64,000 nt of DNA, taken from Watersipora subatra (Eukaryota; Bryozoa; Gymnolaemata; Cheilostomatida; Watersiporidae). The translations under genes were made by a program, and so were the position numbers. A model generated the notes under the pieces. It had not been told where the DNA came from. It did no database searches and saw only the letters and a list, made by a program, of their open reading frames with translations. Below, piece by piece: positions 47,615-59,200 of the stretch. Where the stretch lies: the NCBI RefSeq assembly GCF_963576615.1, contig NC_088717.1, positions 50,569,026 to 50,633,025 of the forward strand, in the 5' to 3' direction. The first letter of the stretch is position 1; each line of letters begins with the position of its first letter.

Positions 47615-50600
47615 ATGTCTAAGTCAGTACTAACAGATAGTCGACAAGATTTAGTTGATTTAGTTAAACGTAAAAACGAGCTCGCTGTAAGTAACTTTCT
47701 TAGCATTAATTGGTTCTAAGATGAAACTAACTGTCGATTTGTTGTCTGGCCGTAGATGCTCATTGCTCACACACATTGATGTTGATATAGTAGTGTACAG
47801 GTTTAAATTTGTTAATTTATAAACAAACATTGATTGCAGTTAGCGTTTGAACACTAGAATCTCAAGATGTTATAATGATTTAGCCTGTTTTGTCGGCACT
47901 TGTCAATGGAGTTTCAATCAAACTTGGAATAAATAAGTGGTGGTACGGCTTGTGGATTTTGTTTTGGTATTTCATTTTTTGCCAGTACATAGTAAAAATC
48001 AGTTTGGTATTTTACTAGCATCTGACAATTTCTGTATTAAAAGTTTTAGCTAGTCTAATGCGATTAGGCCTATATATTTAGTATTAAATTAATAACCATC
48101 ACCAGTTTTAGCCATAGTCTAAAGCCAACTTATAGACCTACATACACCCCTTTTTATTGAAACTATACGTACAGTATTAAACCTATGAATACATGCAAAA
48201 ATTTGTCAATAGCATATGCTATATCACATCACTCTTTCTTTGCCAATTTTATGACAGCATATGTATTATTTTGTTATTTTAATAAAGGATTCATTGGCGA
48301 ACTTGGAAAGACAAATTTACAAATTTGAAGGCAGTTATTTAGAAGATACTCAGCTGTATGGAAACATCATAAAGGGATGGGATCGTTTCTTATCAGTCAA
48401 CAAGTGAGTCGGCCCTAACAAGAATTCAATATTTAGTTGATACAAAAGGGGTTAGCGTGAAAAAAATCAAGGGATTTAAATCATGATTTTTTTTACGAAA
48501 AGCTCACAATTTTTTCCATAATTTTGCAAATTTAGCGTTTCTTGACAAACAATCTAGTTTTGATGTGTGTAACAAATCTGTGAACACTCTTTTGTCATGA
48601 CATGAGTTAGCAAGTGTTATAGAGATACTTGACTGCATGTGTAGTGCAATGCTACAGAAGGATCTTTGAAGTTACCAAGTGTGAGTTAATTTAGTAAATG
48701 TTAAAGCAGTATTAATTGTGAGGTAGCAACTGTAACTGGTTTTCCTTCACTGTTCTCTTTAGTACACAACATCATGACATCAAGCTCTTTACTGCAATCA
48801 GCTCATGTGCAAACATTAAAAGTATATTCTCCACCTTTAGCTTTATTCATTAAAAAAGAGATCGGCTAGGCGCTGAAACACCAGCAAGCTGGTATTTATA
48901 TTTCGCATGATCAATCGGTCCAAGGAGGATTGTGTCTTTTTAGTCTTTGACTTATTCAAACTTTGTGCTGAAACTGCTAGTAGCTCTACTCCACTAAGTT
49001 AGATGTAGTTTGCACATGTTATAATTTTAGGCTCTGTATGGCTGTTGATCGCAAAAATAAAAAGAATTTGTAAAATTAAAGTAGACCAGTCACTAATGAT
49101 GAAAAGTAAGTTCATTCTGATGTACAATGCAATACGCACACAATATGCATCAGCAAAAACATTAAATATATCAAAAAATCATATAGCCTACATCAATTTA
49201 AGTTGAAAAAATCAGGGTTGTTCCAACCCTGGATAAAAATTGTTAGTGTATAGGTATGGCTGGCTATGTGCCATGACTAAAAGCATAGCTGATGCATGTA
49301 CAGACATTTGCTGTGGCTGCATCCATCGATGCTACTAAACAATACGTCATGTCACCAAAGTAGGTTGACCAATGATAGTTCGTCTCTGGTTTGTGAAGCC
49401 CGTGGCGTCCTTGCCGGATGGTCCAATGCGTACGTTCATTCATTTAAGCGTCGATAAGATATTTGTTTTCTATAATAGATCGTAAAAGATTTGTGGCAGC
49501 AATGGAATTTGTAAAACTATTTGCATTTTTGTTTTTGCTGAAAACAGATGATACTCACTTACATGACAGATTATATTGTAGGAAAAAGGAGTTTGAACAT
49601 TCTTAATTCTCAAAGAAATTATCTGAAATGTTATCCAAACAGTGTTAGTTTGTGATATTAATGATCATGAGTTACGAAAAGGTTTATTCTTCTCTATTTA
49701 TAAATAGTTTAATGATCTTCTAAAAGCCAATTTTACACCAAAGTTAGTCGATATAAATTTTAGCCAATGACAAAGTTGCAGTTTAGTTTAGTAAAATACA
49801 TACTAAAACTTAGCTTTTAATATGTATTCAGTAAGCTAAATTCGTTTAAGTTAAATTCCACGTTTATATTTTACATGTCTTGTCGTTTATATTTTACGTC
49901 TGTCTTGAAGGTAAGAATTTGTAATGTTACATTTTGTTTTCAGATCATAACCCGTAAATACACTGAAGTTACTGTAGGTAACTAACTATAATTACTAAGG
50001 CTAAAATATTATTTTGTTACTAATTTTTAATATGTACATTACGCAAATAAAATTTTGATGATTTTTACCAGGGAGTGTTTTCATTCAATAATTACCGGGG
50101 TTTCTATACCCCTCTATATGACATTTTCACCTTACGATGCCAACATTAAAAATAATTTAAATCATATGGCGGGTGTCCATTGTAACACATTTTTCGTTAT
50201 TTTTTTGAAGTTTTAAAAGCTACTTTAAAAAAAACTAGCTTTTAAAAAACTTTCGGTTTATTGTGAATGCGGAAGATAATCGTCATGTGCTAATAATCGT
50301 TTTGGATGATTTTCGTGCACCCCTTCACTCACGTGTGGCTCAGTCCTCACTGAGAAAATTCAATCAATTGAACTTTGCGAACCACATCACACAATGAGCT
50401 AAGTCTAGCGATTTGCTCATTCTAATGACTCATATGCTTCTTGGCAAACATGTCACATTGCTGGTGTTGCCTTACGGGGTGCACCAGTACACTCCTTTTG
50501 TGTTCCTGTAGAGACCAGGTGTGAATGATGCAGTTGTATGCTTAAGATAGCCTCAAGGGCTCCATGTTTATGAACAAGTTATACTTTTGAAAGGGTACAT

Positions 50601-53600
50601 GTCCTCTTTGGAATCGCATTTCTTTATGGTATATGTCTTCCTTTTGCATTTATTAATCCCTTCGCAGTCTAGTCGGAAGAGATCGTCAGGTGTGCTGATA
50701 AAGCAGAGAGGTCATGTATTTACATAACTATTTTACTATGTTGGAAGTGAATAGTTAGCGCAAGTGGAAGTGTCGGGCTACTAAACCGAATGTTACAGGT
50801 TTGAGCCCTGTATGAAGCAATAATTCACCCCAACCTTTGGCCGTGCCTTCAGACACACACTATTTCCTCCATGACTGATAGTTTGTAGAATAAAGTCAAA
50901 CCCAGTGTTTACACCTTTTTTCAGAAATACACCAGCTACTAGTAAAGCGGACAAACGAAATAGAAAGTTTAAAGAAGCAGATCGTCTCTTTTCAAAGTCA
51001 TCTGTGACATCGGCAGCGGTGAGTTCACAAGTAACCAAATGATCTTTATTTGTGATAGGTCAGGTTCAGTGGCAGCGTACAAAAAGAAATCCAATCAACC
51101 TTTTAATCTTTGGATTTTAACCATGATGCTTTGAAAGTCGGTACAAACCTGGGATAAGTGTTCATAAAGCTATCCATAGTCCATTTTAAAACGACATTTT
51201 TAACTTTTCTATTCATGCAAAAGAAGAATTTCTTGCTAGTGGTGTTATATTAGCACTCACCACGGTCTTCACTAGCTAAAGGAAGCTCTTCTTTACACCC
51301 CAGTATGTATATATACTTGGGCATCCATAAGTTGAGAAGTCTACATAATCCTATAGGCTCGGTTTAAAGTGTGGCCTCCCTAAGCGTGCATCAATGCGTC
51401 TCTAGCCCAAGTTCCTACAGCATAGTCGGGCGTGTGAGAGATGCCTGCATGTACAACAAGCAGTTTAGCGTAATTTGATAACCGCAGCTCAAAAGTTCAT
51501 GCATGACGTGTAAACATGGTGCAGACTTTTTCAGTGTTTGTGGAGTCTGTTTTCAGCTTTCGATTCTCTACCATAATAGTTATAGCTATAATTCTCTGCC
51601 ATGTTGGGTCACCATAACAACATAGCATGTTGACTAGATAGTGCACGAGAATGTTGCCAATTTTGTTAGTGCTTTTGTCTCATGTTCACTCATTGGCGTC
51701 AACATTGTAATTCATTAGTCAATGTTTTGGTGAATATTTGATCACCTTATGTCATAGCTTGCCGCTTGCATTGCACATGCTTTGTTTCTGAAACTGATTT
51801 TATGTTCTTCTAACATCAAAATAATTGCTGCAAAGTCACATATCATTATTATATTGGTATAAATTTAAGTAGTTTTAAAATGCTATCATTTAACGTTTAA
51901 ACCTAACAAGCTAGCATTTCTCTTCAAACAACTAGTATCTTGGCATATGAGTTACAAAAACTTAGGAAATTGTTTTTTTTTTCTAGGAAATAGATTCTTG
52001 GACTGAACAATCTTGTTACCTGTCTAATGACAAACCAAGCTTTATTCCTCCGTCAATATCGGTAGTTAGGTTTCAGCTAATATAGTTCTCATAGACTGGA
52101 GAACCGGCAGAATGCTAGCTATACCTTTTTATTGCGTCTGAAGACTTCATTGAAGCAATTCATCTGCATTTTAATCAAAGGTTAACGGACAAGAGATGTT
52201 GCTCTTGCTTAGTTTAAATCTTTAAATTCTCAATTTAAATTGAACTTTTTACAGGTGTTTTTTGTTGAACATCAAATTGGGTCACGGAAACTGCAATTAC
52301 ACATTGTTCTCTTGTAACAATTGCTAACTATTATATAATGAGTTTCAAGTGCCTATGACGCTTAAAGGTAAGGAGGACCTTTATTTCACTTACAGTAGTT
52401 TAATATAGGGTATATGGGTGTAAAACGGGCTAGTGGATGTGATATCATTCATGGAGCTTCAGTAGCCATGATTGCCGTTACAACCTAGAGAACTATATTC
52501 TCTATCTGACAGGCAGTACAAGGTTACCTTGAGCCATACGAAGCATCAAGATCCAAGACTGCTGAATCTACCATATCTGTCTCACCTAATGCACGTAAGT
52601 TATTATCACCTCCTTATCTGTCTCTGCTAATAGATGGGAGTTATCATCACTACCATCCTTATCTGTCTCACCTAATACATGGGAGTTATCATCAATACCA
52701 TCCTTGTCGGTCTCACCTAATACATGGGAGTTATCATCACTACCATCCTCATCTATCTCACTTAATACATGGGAGTTATCATCACTACCATCTTTATCTG
52801 TCTCTGCTAAGAAATGGGAGTTATCATCACGACCATCCTTATCTGTCTCGCCTAATACATGGGAGTTATCATCACTACCATCCTTATCTGTCTCACCTAA
52901 TTCATGTGAGTTATCATCACTACCATCCTTATCTATCTCACCTAATACATGGGAGTTATCATCACTACCATCCTTATCTGTCTCACCTAATTCATGTGAG
53001 TTATCATCACTACCATCCTTATCTATCTCACCTAATACATGGGAGTTATCATCACTACCATCCTTATATATCTCACCTAATACATAGGAGTTATCATCAC
53101 TACCATCTTTATCTGTCTCTGCTAAGAAATGGGAGTTATCATCACGACCATCCTTATCTGTCTCGCCTAATAAATGGGAGTTATCATCGCGACCATCCTT
53201 ATCTGTCTCACCTAATTCATGTGAGTTATCATCACTACCATCCTTATCTATCTCACCTAATACATGGGAGTTATCATCACTACCATCCTTATCTATCTCA
53301 CCTAATACATGGGAGTTATCATCACTACCATCCTTATCTATCTCAGCCATAATTATTGCAGTCTACTAGCATTTTTCATAAAACGACTCACATGATATTG
53401 TGGTCATTCCTTTCTTACATTTGCTACCGGTACACCAGGTGTGAGCAATTGTAGCTATTAAGTACACTGCTGTAAACTAGAGATGCTTATTGCATGAAAA
53501 AAAATTTTAACAGAAGATAAAAAATCGACATTGAAGAACAATTCTGCAACTCCAACCACTCACCGCTACATTCTCACCCACTTTTGGTGATGTTTGTAGC

Positions 53601-54246
53601 TGTGTAGGATGTTTGGTGATGTTTGTAGCTGTGTAGGATGTTTGGTGATGTTTGTAGCTGTGTAGGATGTTTGGTGATGTTTGTAGCTGTGTAGGATGTT
53701 TAGTGATGTTTGTAGCTGTGTAGGATGTTTGGTGATGTTTGTAGCTGTGTAGGATGTTTGGTGATGTTTGTAGTTGTGTAGGATGTTTGGTGATGTTTGT
53801 AGCTGTGTAGGATGTTTGGTGATGTTTGTAGCTGTGTAGGATGTTTGGTGATGTTTGTAGCTGTGTAGGATGTTTCGCTTGATCTGAGCGTTGTATCCAT
53901 AATCAAGTTTTGTGGACGTTAGTCTTAAAACATTCTGGCAGTCCGACCACCTCAAACACCACAAATAATTGAAAATGATAAAAAATTACCGTTAATTTTT
54001 TATAAATTTTACTGTAATGAAGTATTTTTATGGCTATACCCTGTGGGTGTCTCTATTGTAGAAGGAGAGGAGAACTCAATGGACAGTCCCATACCTACAA
54101 CGATACGTTCCAAGGGCTCAAACAAAAGGGCTCATGCCTCCCCTCCATCCAGCTCATCTAAAAATAAGCTTAAGAAACAAAAGAAGCTGGAAGGGTCTTC
54201 TAGCAAAAAGTCCAAAAAGTCGCGAGACAGCGGTAAACTACGATAG
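47615..54246 (+). CDS. MEAF6: MEAF6 / EAF6, subunit of MYST histone acetyltransferase complexes, 5 exons
   Basis: Exons: 47615-47686, 48288-48403, 50925-51018, 52513-52594 and 54062-54246; 549 nt, 182 residues plus TAG, phases consistent. The start [20 protein letters not shown] leads into NELA, then exon 2 gives [20 protein letters not shown] and [13 protein letters not shown], the near-invariant coiled-coil core of the EAF6 family. Exon 3 holds [20 protein letters not shown], matching the human [20 protein letters not shown] segment. The C-terminus is serine/lysine-rich ([18 protein letters not shown]), as in vertebrate MEAF6. In the family this protein is a scaffold subunit of NuA4/TIP60 and of MOZ/MORF and HBO1 complexes. 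Human MEAF6 has extra residues between exons 3 and 4, so a skipped exon in 51019-52512 is possible, though none was recognised. An AATAAA lies at 54447-54452. The exon 4 donor is the first unit of a 45-bp tandem array. Confidence 0.94.
48410..49730. other. MEAF6 intron 2, first part
   Basis: AT-rich intron; no exon or repeat recognised. Confidence 0.45.
49735..50182 (+). mobile_element. Tigger/pogo-like element, family 1 copy D, 3' part only
   Basis: In MEAF6 intron 2. Colinear with the last ~430 bp of copy A: shared ACATACTAAAACYTAGCTT, then the TACCxGGGGTTTCTATACCC region and a diverged end GGTGTCCATTG before TA. No 5' end was found. Confidence 0.6.
50751..50818 (+). repeat. tRNA-like repeat in MEAF6 intron 2
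   Basis: TTAGCGCAAGTGGAAGTG, GTCGGGCTACTAAACCGAA (anticodon-arm-like) and ACAGGTTTGAGCCCTGT (paired T arm). The best tRNA-like fold in the window, but without a paired acceptor stem. Confidence 0.45.
51019..52512. other. MEAF6 intron 3
   Basis: No exon matching the extra residues of vertebrate MEAF6 was recognised here. Confidence 0.45.
52574..53349. repeat. 45-bp minisatellite starting at the MEAF6 exon 4 donor
   Basis: The phase marker TGTCTC/TATCTC occurs at 52578, then 52619, then every 45 bp to 53339. The first unit is 41 bp long and contains the exon 4 end and its GTAAGT donor (52595). Later units have GGGAGT or GTGAGT at that spot. All units after the first are exactly 45 bp, so the array is open in several frames on both strands. 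Confidence 0.92.
53583..53875. repeat. 29-bp minisatellite in MEAF6 intron 4, 10 copies
   Basis: GTGATGTTTGTAGCTGTGTA units at 29-bp spacing from 53587 to 53848, nearly identical. Confidence 0.92.
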
Positions 54247-54446
54247 CTCCGTGATGCTTCAGAGATGTCGACAACGGACGATCTCACATGTAGAACTCTT
54301 ATCTTGTGTGCATTACTAGATGTAGGTAGTAGGACACCCAATAAGTAGTGCATTCATCACATTTAATTGGTAGTTTATGTTTATAAACAACTCTGTACAT
54401 AGATGGAATGTTCCATAGCATGCTGATCACACAAGTTTGGACTGTA

Positions 54447-54452
54447 AATAAA
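54447..54452 (+). promoter_or_regulatory. Candidate poly(A) signal of MEAF6
   Basis: AATAAA about 200 bp after the MEAF6 stop codon on the same strand; position and sequence suit a 3'-end processing signal. Confidence 0.5.
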
Positions 54453-54459
54453 TCGCTGA

Positions 54460-56270
54460 ATGCAAGAGAATTTTCTGCTTCCTTTACTGATATGAAGAAA
54501 GGTCGCATTAACTTATTACTACACTGATTTCTCACGCACTATGTTTTCATGATGTGGTTGATTCACAAGGTGGCTGCAATGGAAACAGCATAAATCTGCA
54601 AGTCTAGTTTTGTTACTCACAAATTTCTTACTGAATGTTTCGTGCTCGTGAATGATGGAAATAGCCTTTGCTCGGGTTCAAGTAGATGCTACGCAAGCTA
54701 TTCCATTTTAAACAATTATCACATTTCAATCTTTCTTACTTCGATTCGAGCAGTTTCCAATGTGCTGCTATGACATCTGACATAGAAATCAATGTCTTTT
54801 TTAACAAAGCTCCCACGTTAATCCTCAACATTCAAATGTCCATTGAAACACTTATTTCACGGTAACTACATGAGTGCACAACTCCAAATCTACATCACAG
54901 TGATCATATCAAGTTTATCAATGGGCTCTTAACTAATCAGAGAGTGAACCCTGATTCACTCATGTACAAAGTATTGCCCGTGAAGGATTTTTTCTTTTAA
55001 AAGTGAATGCTGATGTCTTATGTGGTGTTATATTCATGACCAGCTAACTCAGAATGCATCGCCATACATCAGATAATTCAATGTGTAGTATCTGAGTGAG
55101 TAGCTTGTCTGACTCAGTAATCTGTCTAGATATCTACTATCTTGCCAGACTTCCTTTCTCTCCACAACTACTTGTAATTTGCGATGGACTTGTACAATGC
55201 ACTTGTAAGATATACATGTACTTGTATGATATACTTGTAAGATATACTTGTATGATGTACTTGAACGATGTACTTGTGTGAGTTATTTGCACAATGTACT
55301 TGTACGCTATACTTGCACTTGTCAGCTTCAACTTTGCTGTAGTTCTCTTTCCTTCTCTGCTGTCTACCTCTCACAGCAACTATGTTACCGCTTGAAATGG
55401 ACAATCTGAGGAACACAAGAACGTTTTCAGTAGTTAGCAAATATGTTATCTGTCTCATTTGCAATCCCCTGTTGTTCCTCATTGTTTTTTAACTTTCGAC
55501 ACTCAGATGTTGATACCATGATTTCCACTATTAGGTAGCCTTTTAGGTAAAAATCACATAATCCTATACCATTTCATTTTCATTTTTAGTTGATTTTTGA
55601 CCTACCCCATTGATTAAACATCGTAATGTGTTCTCTGTAAGCCAGCTGAAATTTCATTTAGTATAATGGCCGATCAAATATAGTCAAATTTTATGTTATA
55701 GCATAGCACTCACTTTTTGGTATCAGTTAGACATCCACTCCACAATTAAACGCTATCACTACAGAAATATTGAATTATTGATCCCTCAGTAATAGTAGTG
55801 CTTTTCACTGCAGCCTATGAATACAGTCCCATTTCTAGTCCCATTCACAGTCCCAGTCCCATGATTATTTTGTCAGCTTAGTCAGAATGACAAGATTCAT
55901 TTGTCAACTAACAAATCAATGAAATGGCAATCGTCGCGACATCTAAATCTTCCACATCATTTTTTGGCCACCTGTTAATCTATAGCCATACCGACTGAAA
56001 CAAAAACAATGTACACCATACTTTTACATTGATAGCGTAAGCGGGCTTAGGTCACATTTTCTTTCTGTAGTAATTTGACGTAACGTGTTCCCTAACGTTG
56101 GGCATGCATTGTTACTGAGTGCAGTAACGAAGAAGGCTTTTGTTCACCTTCTCCGTTCTTCACCACTCATTTCGGCATTTTTTTATTTGCTAATAAAAAA
56201 CAAACGTGTAAGATAGAACACTAAATAATACATACATCACGCAACGAAGAGTTCTGTATTAACTCTGCAC
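54460..56270. other. Spacer between MEAF6 and the secreted-protein gene
   Basis: Holds the ~15-bp repeat at 55185-55325 and an AGTCCCA-rich patch near 55825-55860; no gene supported. Confidence 0.45.
55185..55325. repeat. ~15-bp tandem repeat (ATGTACTTGTATGAT-type)
   Basis: About nine degenerate units of TACTTGTANGATATAC. Confidence 0.75.
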
Positions 56271-56274
56271 AAGC

Positions 56275-59200
56275 ATGAGGGAAGCCAAGAGCTACACAGA
56301 ATTAAGCATATCGCCTCTCTTGACTGTACTCTTGTTAGTATTTGCGCAAGTGGAGATAGGAGTCAATGGCAGACGTAAGTTTGTCGCGTTTCATATACAA
56401 TTCAATACAAATAATACTTAATTTCGTATCTAGCACACTGAGACTTAGCATACAATGTTACAGTTGTTCGTAGTCCTGATTTAGTTCAACGATGACTGCT
56501 GTTATTATTTAAATTTACTATTTTCTTGCATTCTTTAGCAGCTTATTGCATATCTTATTGCATATTTCAAGCATATTATTGATGCATACAATAATGGTGG
56601 AATTTGAGCATCAAGGAGTTATCAACTCATTAATATTATTCCCGCGCGGTTGATATGGATAAGTTTTCTTACGAGCAGACAACTTTCTCAGTGAGTTGCT
56701 TACAAAAACAAATGCTGAATTCAAAAAATCTCGCTGAAAGTTCTTGTATAATCGGATTTTAGCTTGTCACTAAACTTTCCTAACCTACGGATGAGACATG
56801 CAGTATGCCTACCAGATCTGAGTTAGTCACGCCACATGATAACCTATGTTATGACCTTATCATGTGCAGTTCCTCTCACACATGTCAAAGCAAGCATTGC
56901 ATACGAAAATTGCATATGTTAGCTATGAAGCTGTTAAAGTTAACTAAAATACAAGAATACATCGACGTCATAAAGAAAGAATGTTTCATGGAAACCAGCA
57001 TGTCGAAAGCTTTGCGGCAGACGATGACTACAAGAAAGCAGCTTCCTGTACCACAACCAGCAACTGCTTTGAGCACTCTTGCATCAATTATCTAAACCAA
57101 AACATTTTTACAAAAACTTACAAGTTTTTACCAACTTGAGCTTCTCATTAAATTTCTAACTACAATGCCAATCTAACTGATGCAAAGCCACAGAAGTTGC
57201 TGCAAAAACAGCAACGGTGATTTCGATGTTTATGCAAATGGTATGGCGAGGAGCATTAGAAGGGGATATGCAGAGTGCTAGAAATGGTGCCAACCATGGG
57301 ACTTGTCTTCATGAGAATTTCGGTTCTGATCAAAATAAAATATATTATTCAATTAAAGATAACACTTATTACTCTATGTTTAGTTATGTTACGATATTTG
57401 AAATAGTTAATGCAATTATACTGTAATAGTTTTGTCCATGAAGTAAAGCTTGAAGCTTGCTGGAAAAACACTGAGTTTGTTCACAGGCACTGATGGTGTC
57501 GCTGACACTTACTGAACTTTAGAGAATTTGTCTGATTGGCCTGCCGATTGTCTGTCAATATGTTTTAAAATGAAATTCAAAACATCGAAAATGAAAGTAA
57601 ATTAGATTTATAATGAAACCTAAGCCACGACAAAAATTTTTTGTTAACATTAGGTCATGTTGGTACCAATGACCAGCCGGCATCCCCGGCGCGAGTTTTT
57701 ATGAATTACCTGATTTCAGGTGAGTTTTTCTAAGGTTGGCTTATGTGCGAGAGTCTTATATGCCGAGATATACAGTAGTTGGTAGGCTGCCCCTGGGTTC
57801 AATAGAATATAAATGGGGTTTATTTCATGCTCGTACCTACCTAAGCGTTAACCCTTTGAAGCCGGGGCCGCCATAGCTCGGACATAAGTTTTTTCACCTG
57901 ATCCTACGGACTAGTAAACTTGAATTTGTAGTTTCGTTTTGTTTTTACGTACTTTGGGTTTGTGAGAGAGTTTGAGAGCAGAGCTTTGAGAGCTTTGTGT
58001 GGTATTGCTCTCTCTTCTAATCCCAATGTTTCAAGTCGATTAGATTATTAGTTTTTTAGATATAGCAAAAATAGTGACAACACTTAAGTTTGAGCAATAA
58101 ATTACAAGTTTTGTTTGCGATTCGAGACTCCTGGCTTATGTAAAGTTATGAAATTTTAATGGCTCTGCGCAGTGTAGTTGAACATCGGTTTTCGAACATA
58201 ATCCATTCCAGAATATTGTTTGAAAACTGAGTTGGTCAAGATCCGAAACAATTATTCCCATTAAAATTAATGTATGTAAATTTTAATCCGTTCCAAGCCG
58301 AGAAAACCACTTTGGTAAAGTATTTTTTAACATTTTATACTATAAACTGTACTGTATACTGCATACTATAAATAAAATTGGGTAGGTGTAGATATATAGA
58401 TAGAAGATACATACAAGAAGATCTTATCTTATCTTAGAAGATGTAGATATAGATCGTGTTTAATTTTAATAAAAGATTATCTATGATGATGAAAAAAAAA
58501 CAAAAAGTAAAAATTTCGTATGTTTTGCTCTTTAAAACAACGAAAACCTTCTAGGTTAAGATACAATACCAAAAATTGCAGAAATTGATAATGAAACAGC
58601 AAAAATGCAACAGATCAGTTACATGAGAAGTTGTGGGAAAAAGAAAATACAAACAGCAATGGCACATTTACTCTACATCTTTGAAGGAGAATAGGCTACT
58701 CCAAAACAATTTAGGGTGACTAGACTGGAAGAGTTGTTTCCTTAGCAAATCACTTCGGTATAGGCACGTCATTCCAGACAGTTTCTTCCTTTTGTAAAGA
58801 ATTTATGAAGCGTAACTTGCTTCTCCCTGTGTTAAGGAATGTTTCCATGCTGTTTCTGGAGCTGTTGCAAACGTTTAATTCTAATGCGCATGCTCCAGTT
58901 TGGTCAAAAACTGAATTTATGTTCGTGATCCGAGACGAGCAAATCTCAATTTTTTTAGTCAAAAACCGAATTAGTCGAGAATCAAAGTGTTCGAGAATCA
59001 AGGTTACACTGTATATGGTTTCAGTGTGATTCACATGTTTCAAATTGGTTGGACTAAAGTATTATTTCTTGAGATGTTGTCAAAATAAAGAGAACACTTT
59101 TAACAGACCAAAAAAAGAAAAATCACTGCCGACAGAACATTAGTTTGCTGTACTTCCAGTTCATGTAGCATCACCAAACTTTGATTGCTCTAAGGGGTAT

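Noticed and set aside
37507-50818. Functional tRNA genes at the tRNA-like sites (37507, 42661, 50751)
   Set aside because: A and B boxes are present, but acceptor stems do not pair; they sit in introns and resemble SINE heads.
52586-53350. 254-residue acidic repeat protein on the minus strand, with DKDGSDDN resembling a calcium-binding loop
   Set aside because: It lies wholly inside the 45-bp array of a plus-strand intron, starts and stops at the array edges, and lacks the spacing of an EF-hand loop. A by-product of a stop-free unit.
53583-53875. CRISPR-like repeat array
   Set aside because: Units are contiguous with no spacers, and the DNA is animal.
53566-53964. Minus-strand frames with [16 protein letters not shown] repeats
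   Set aside because: Direct translation of the 29-bp minisatellite; no gene context.
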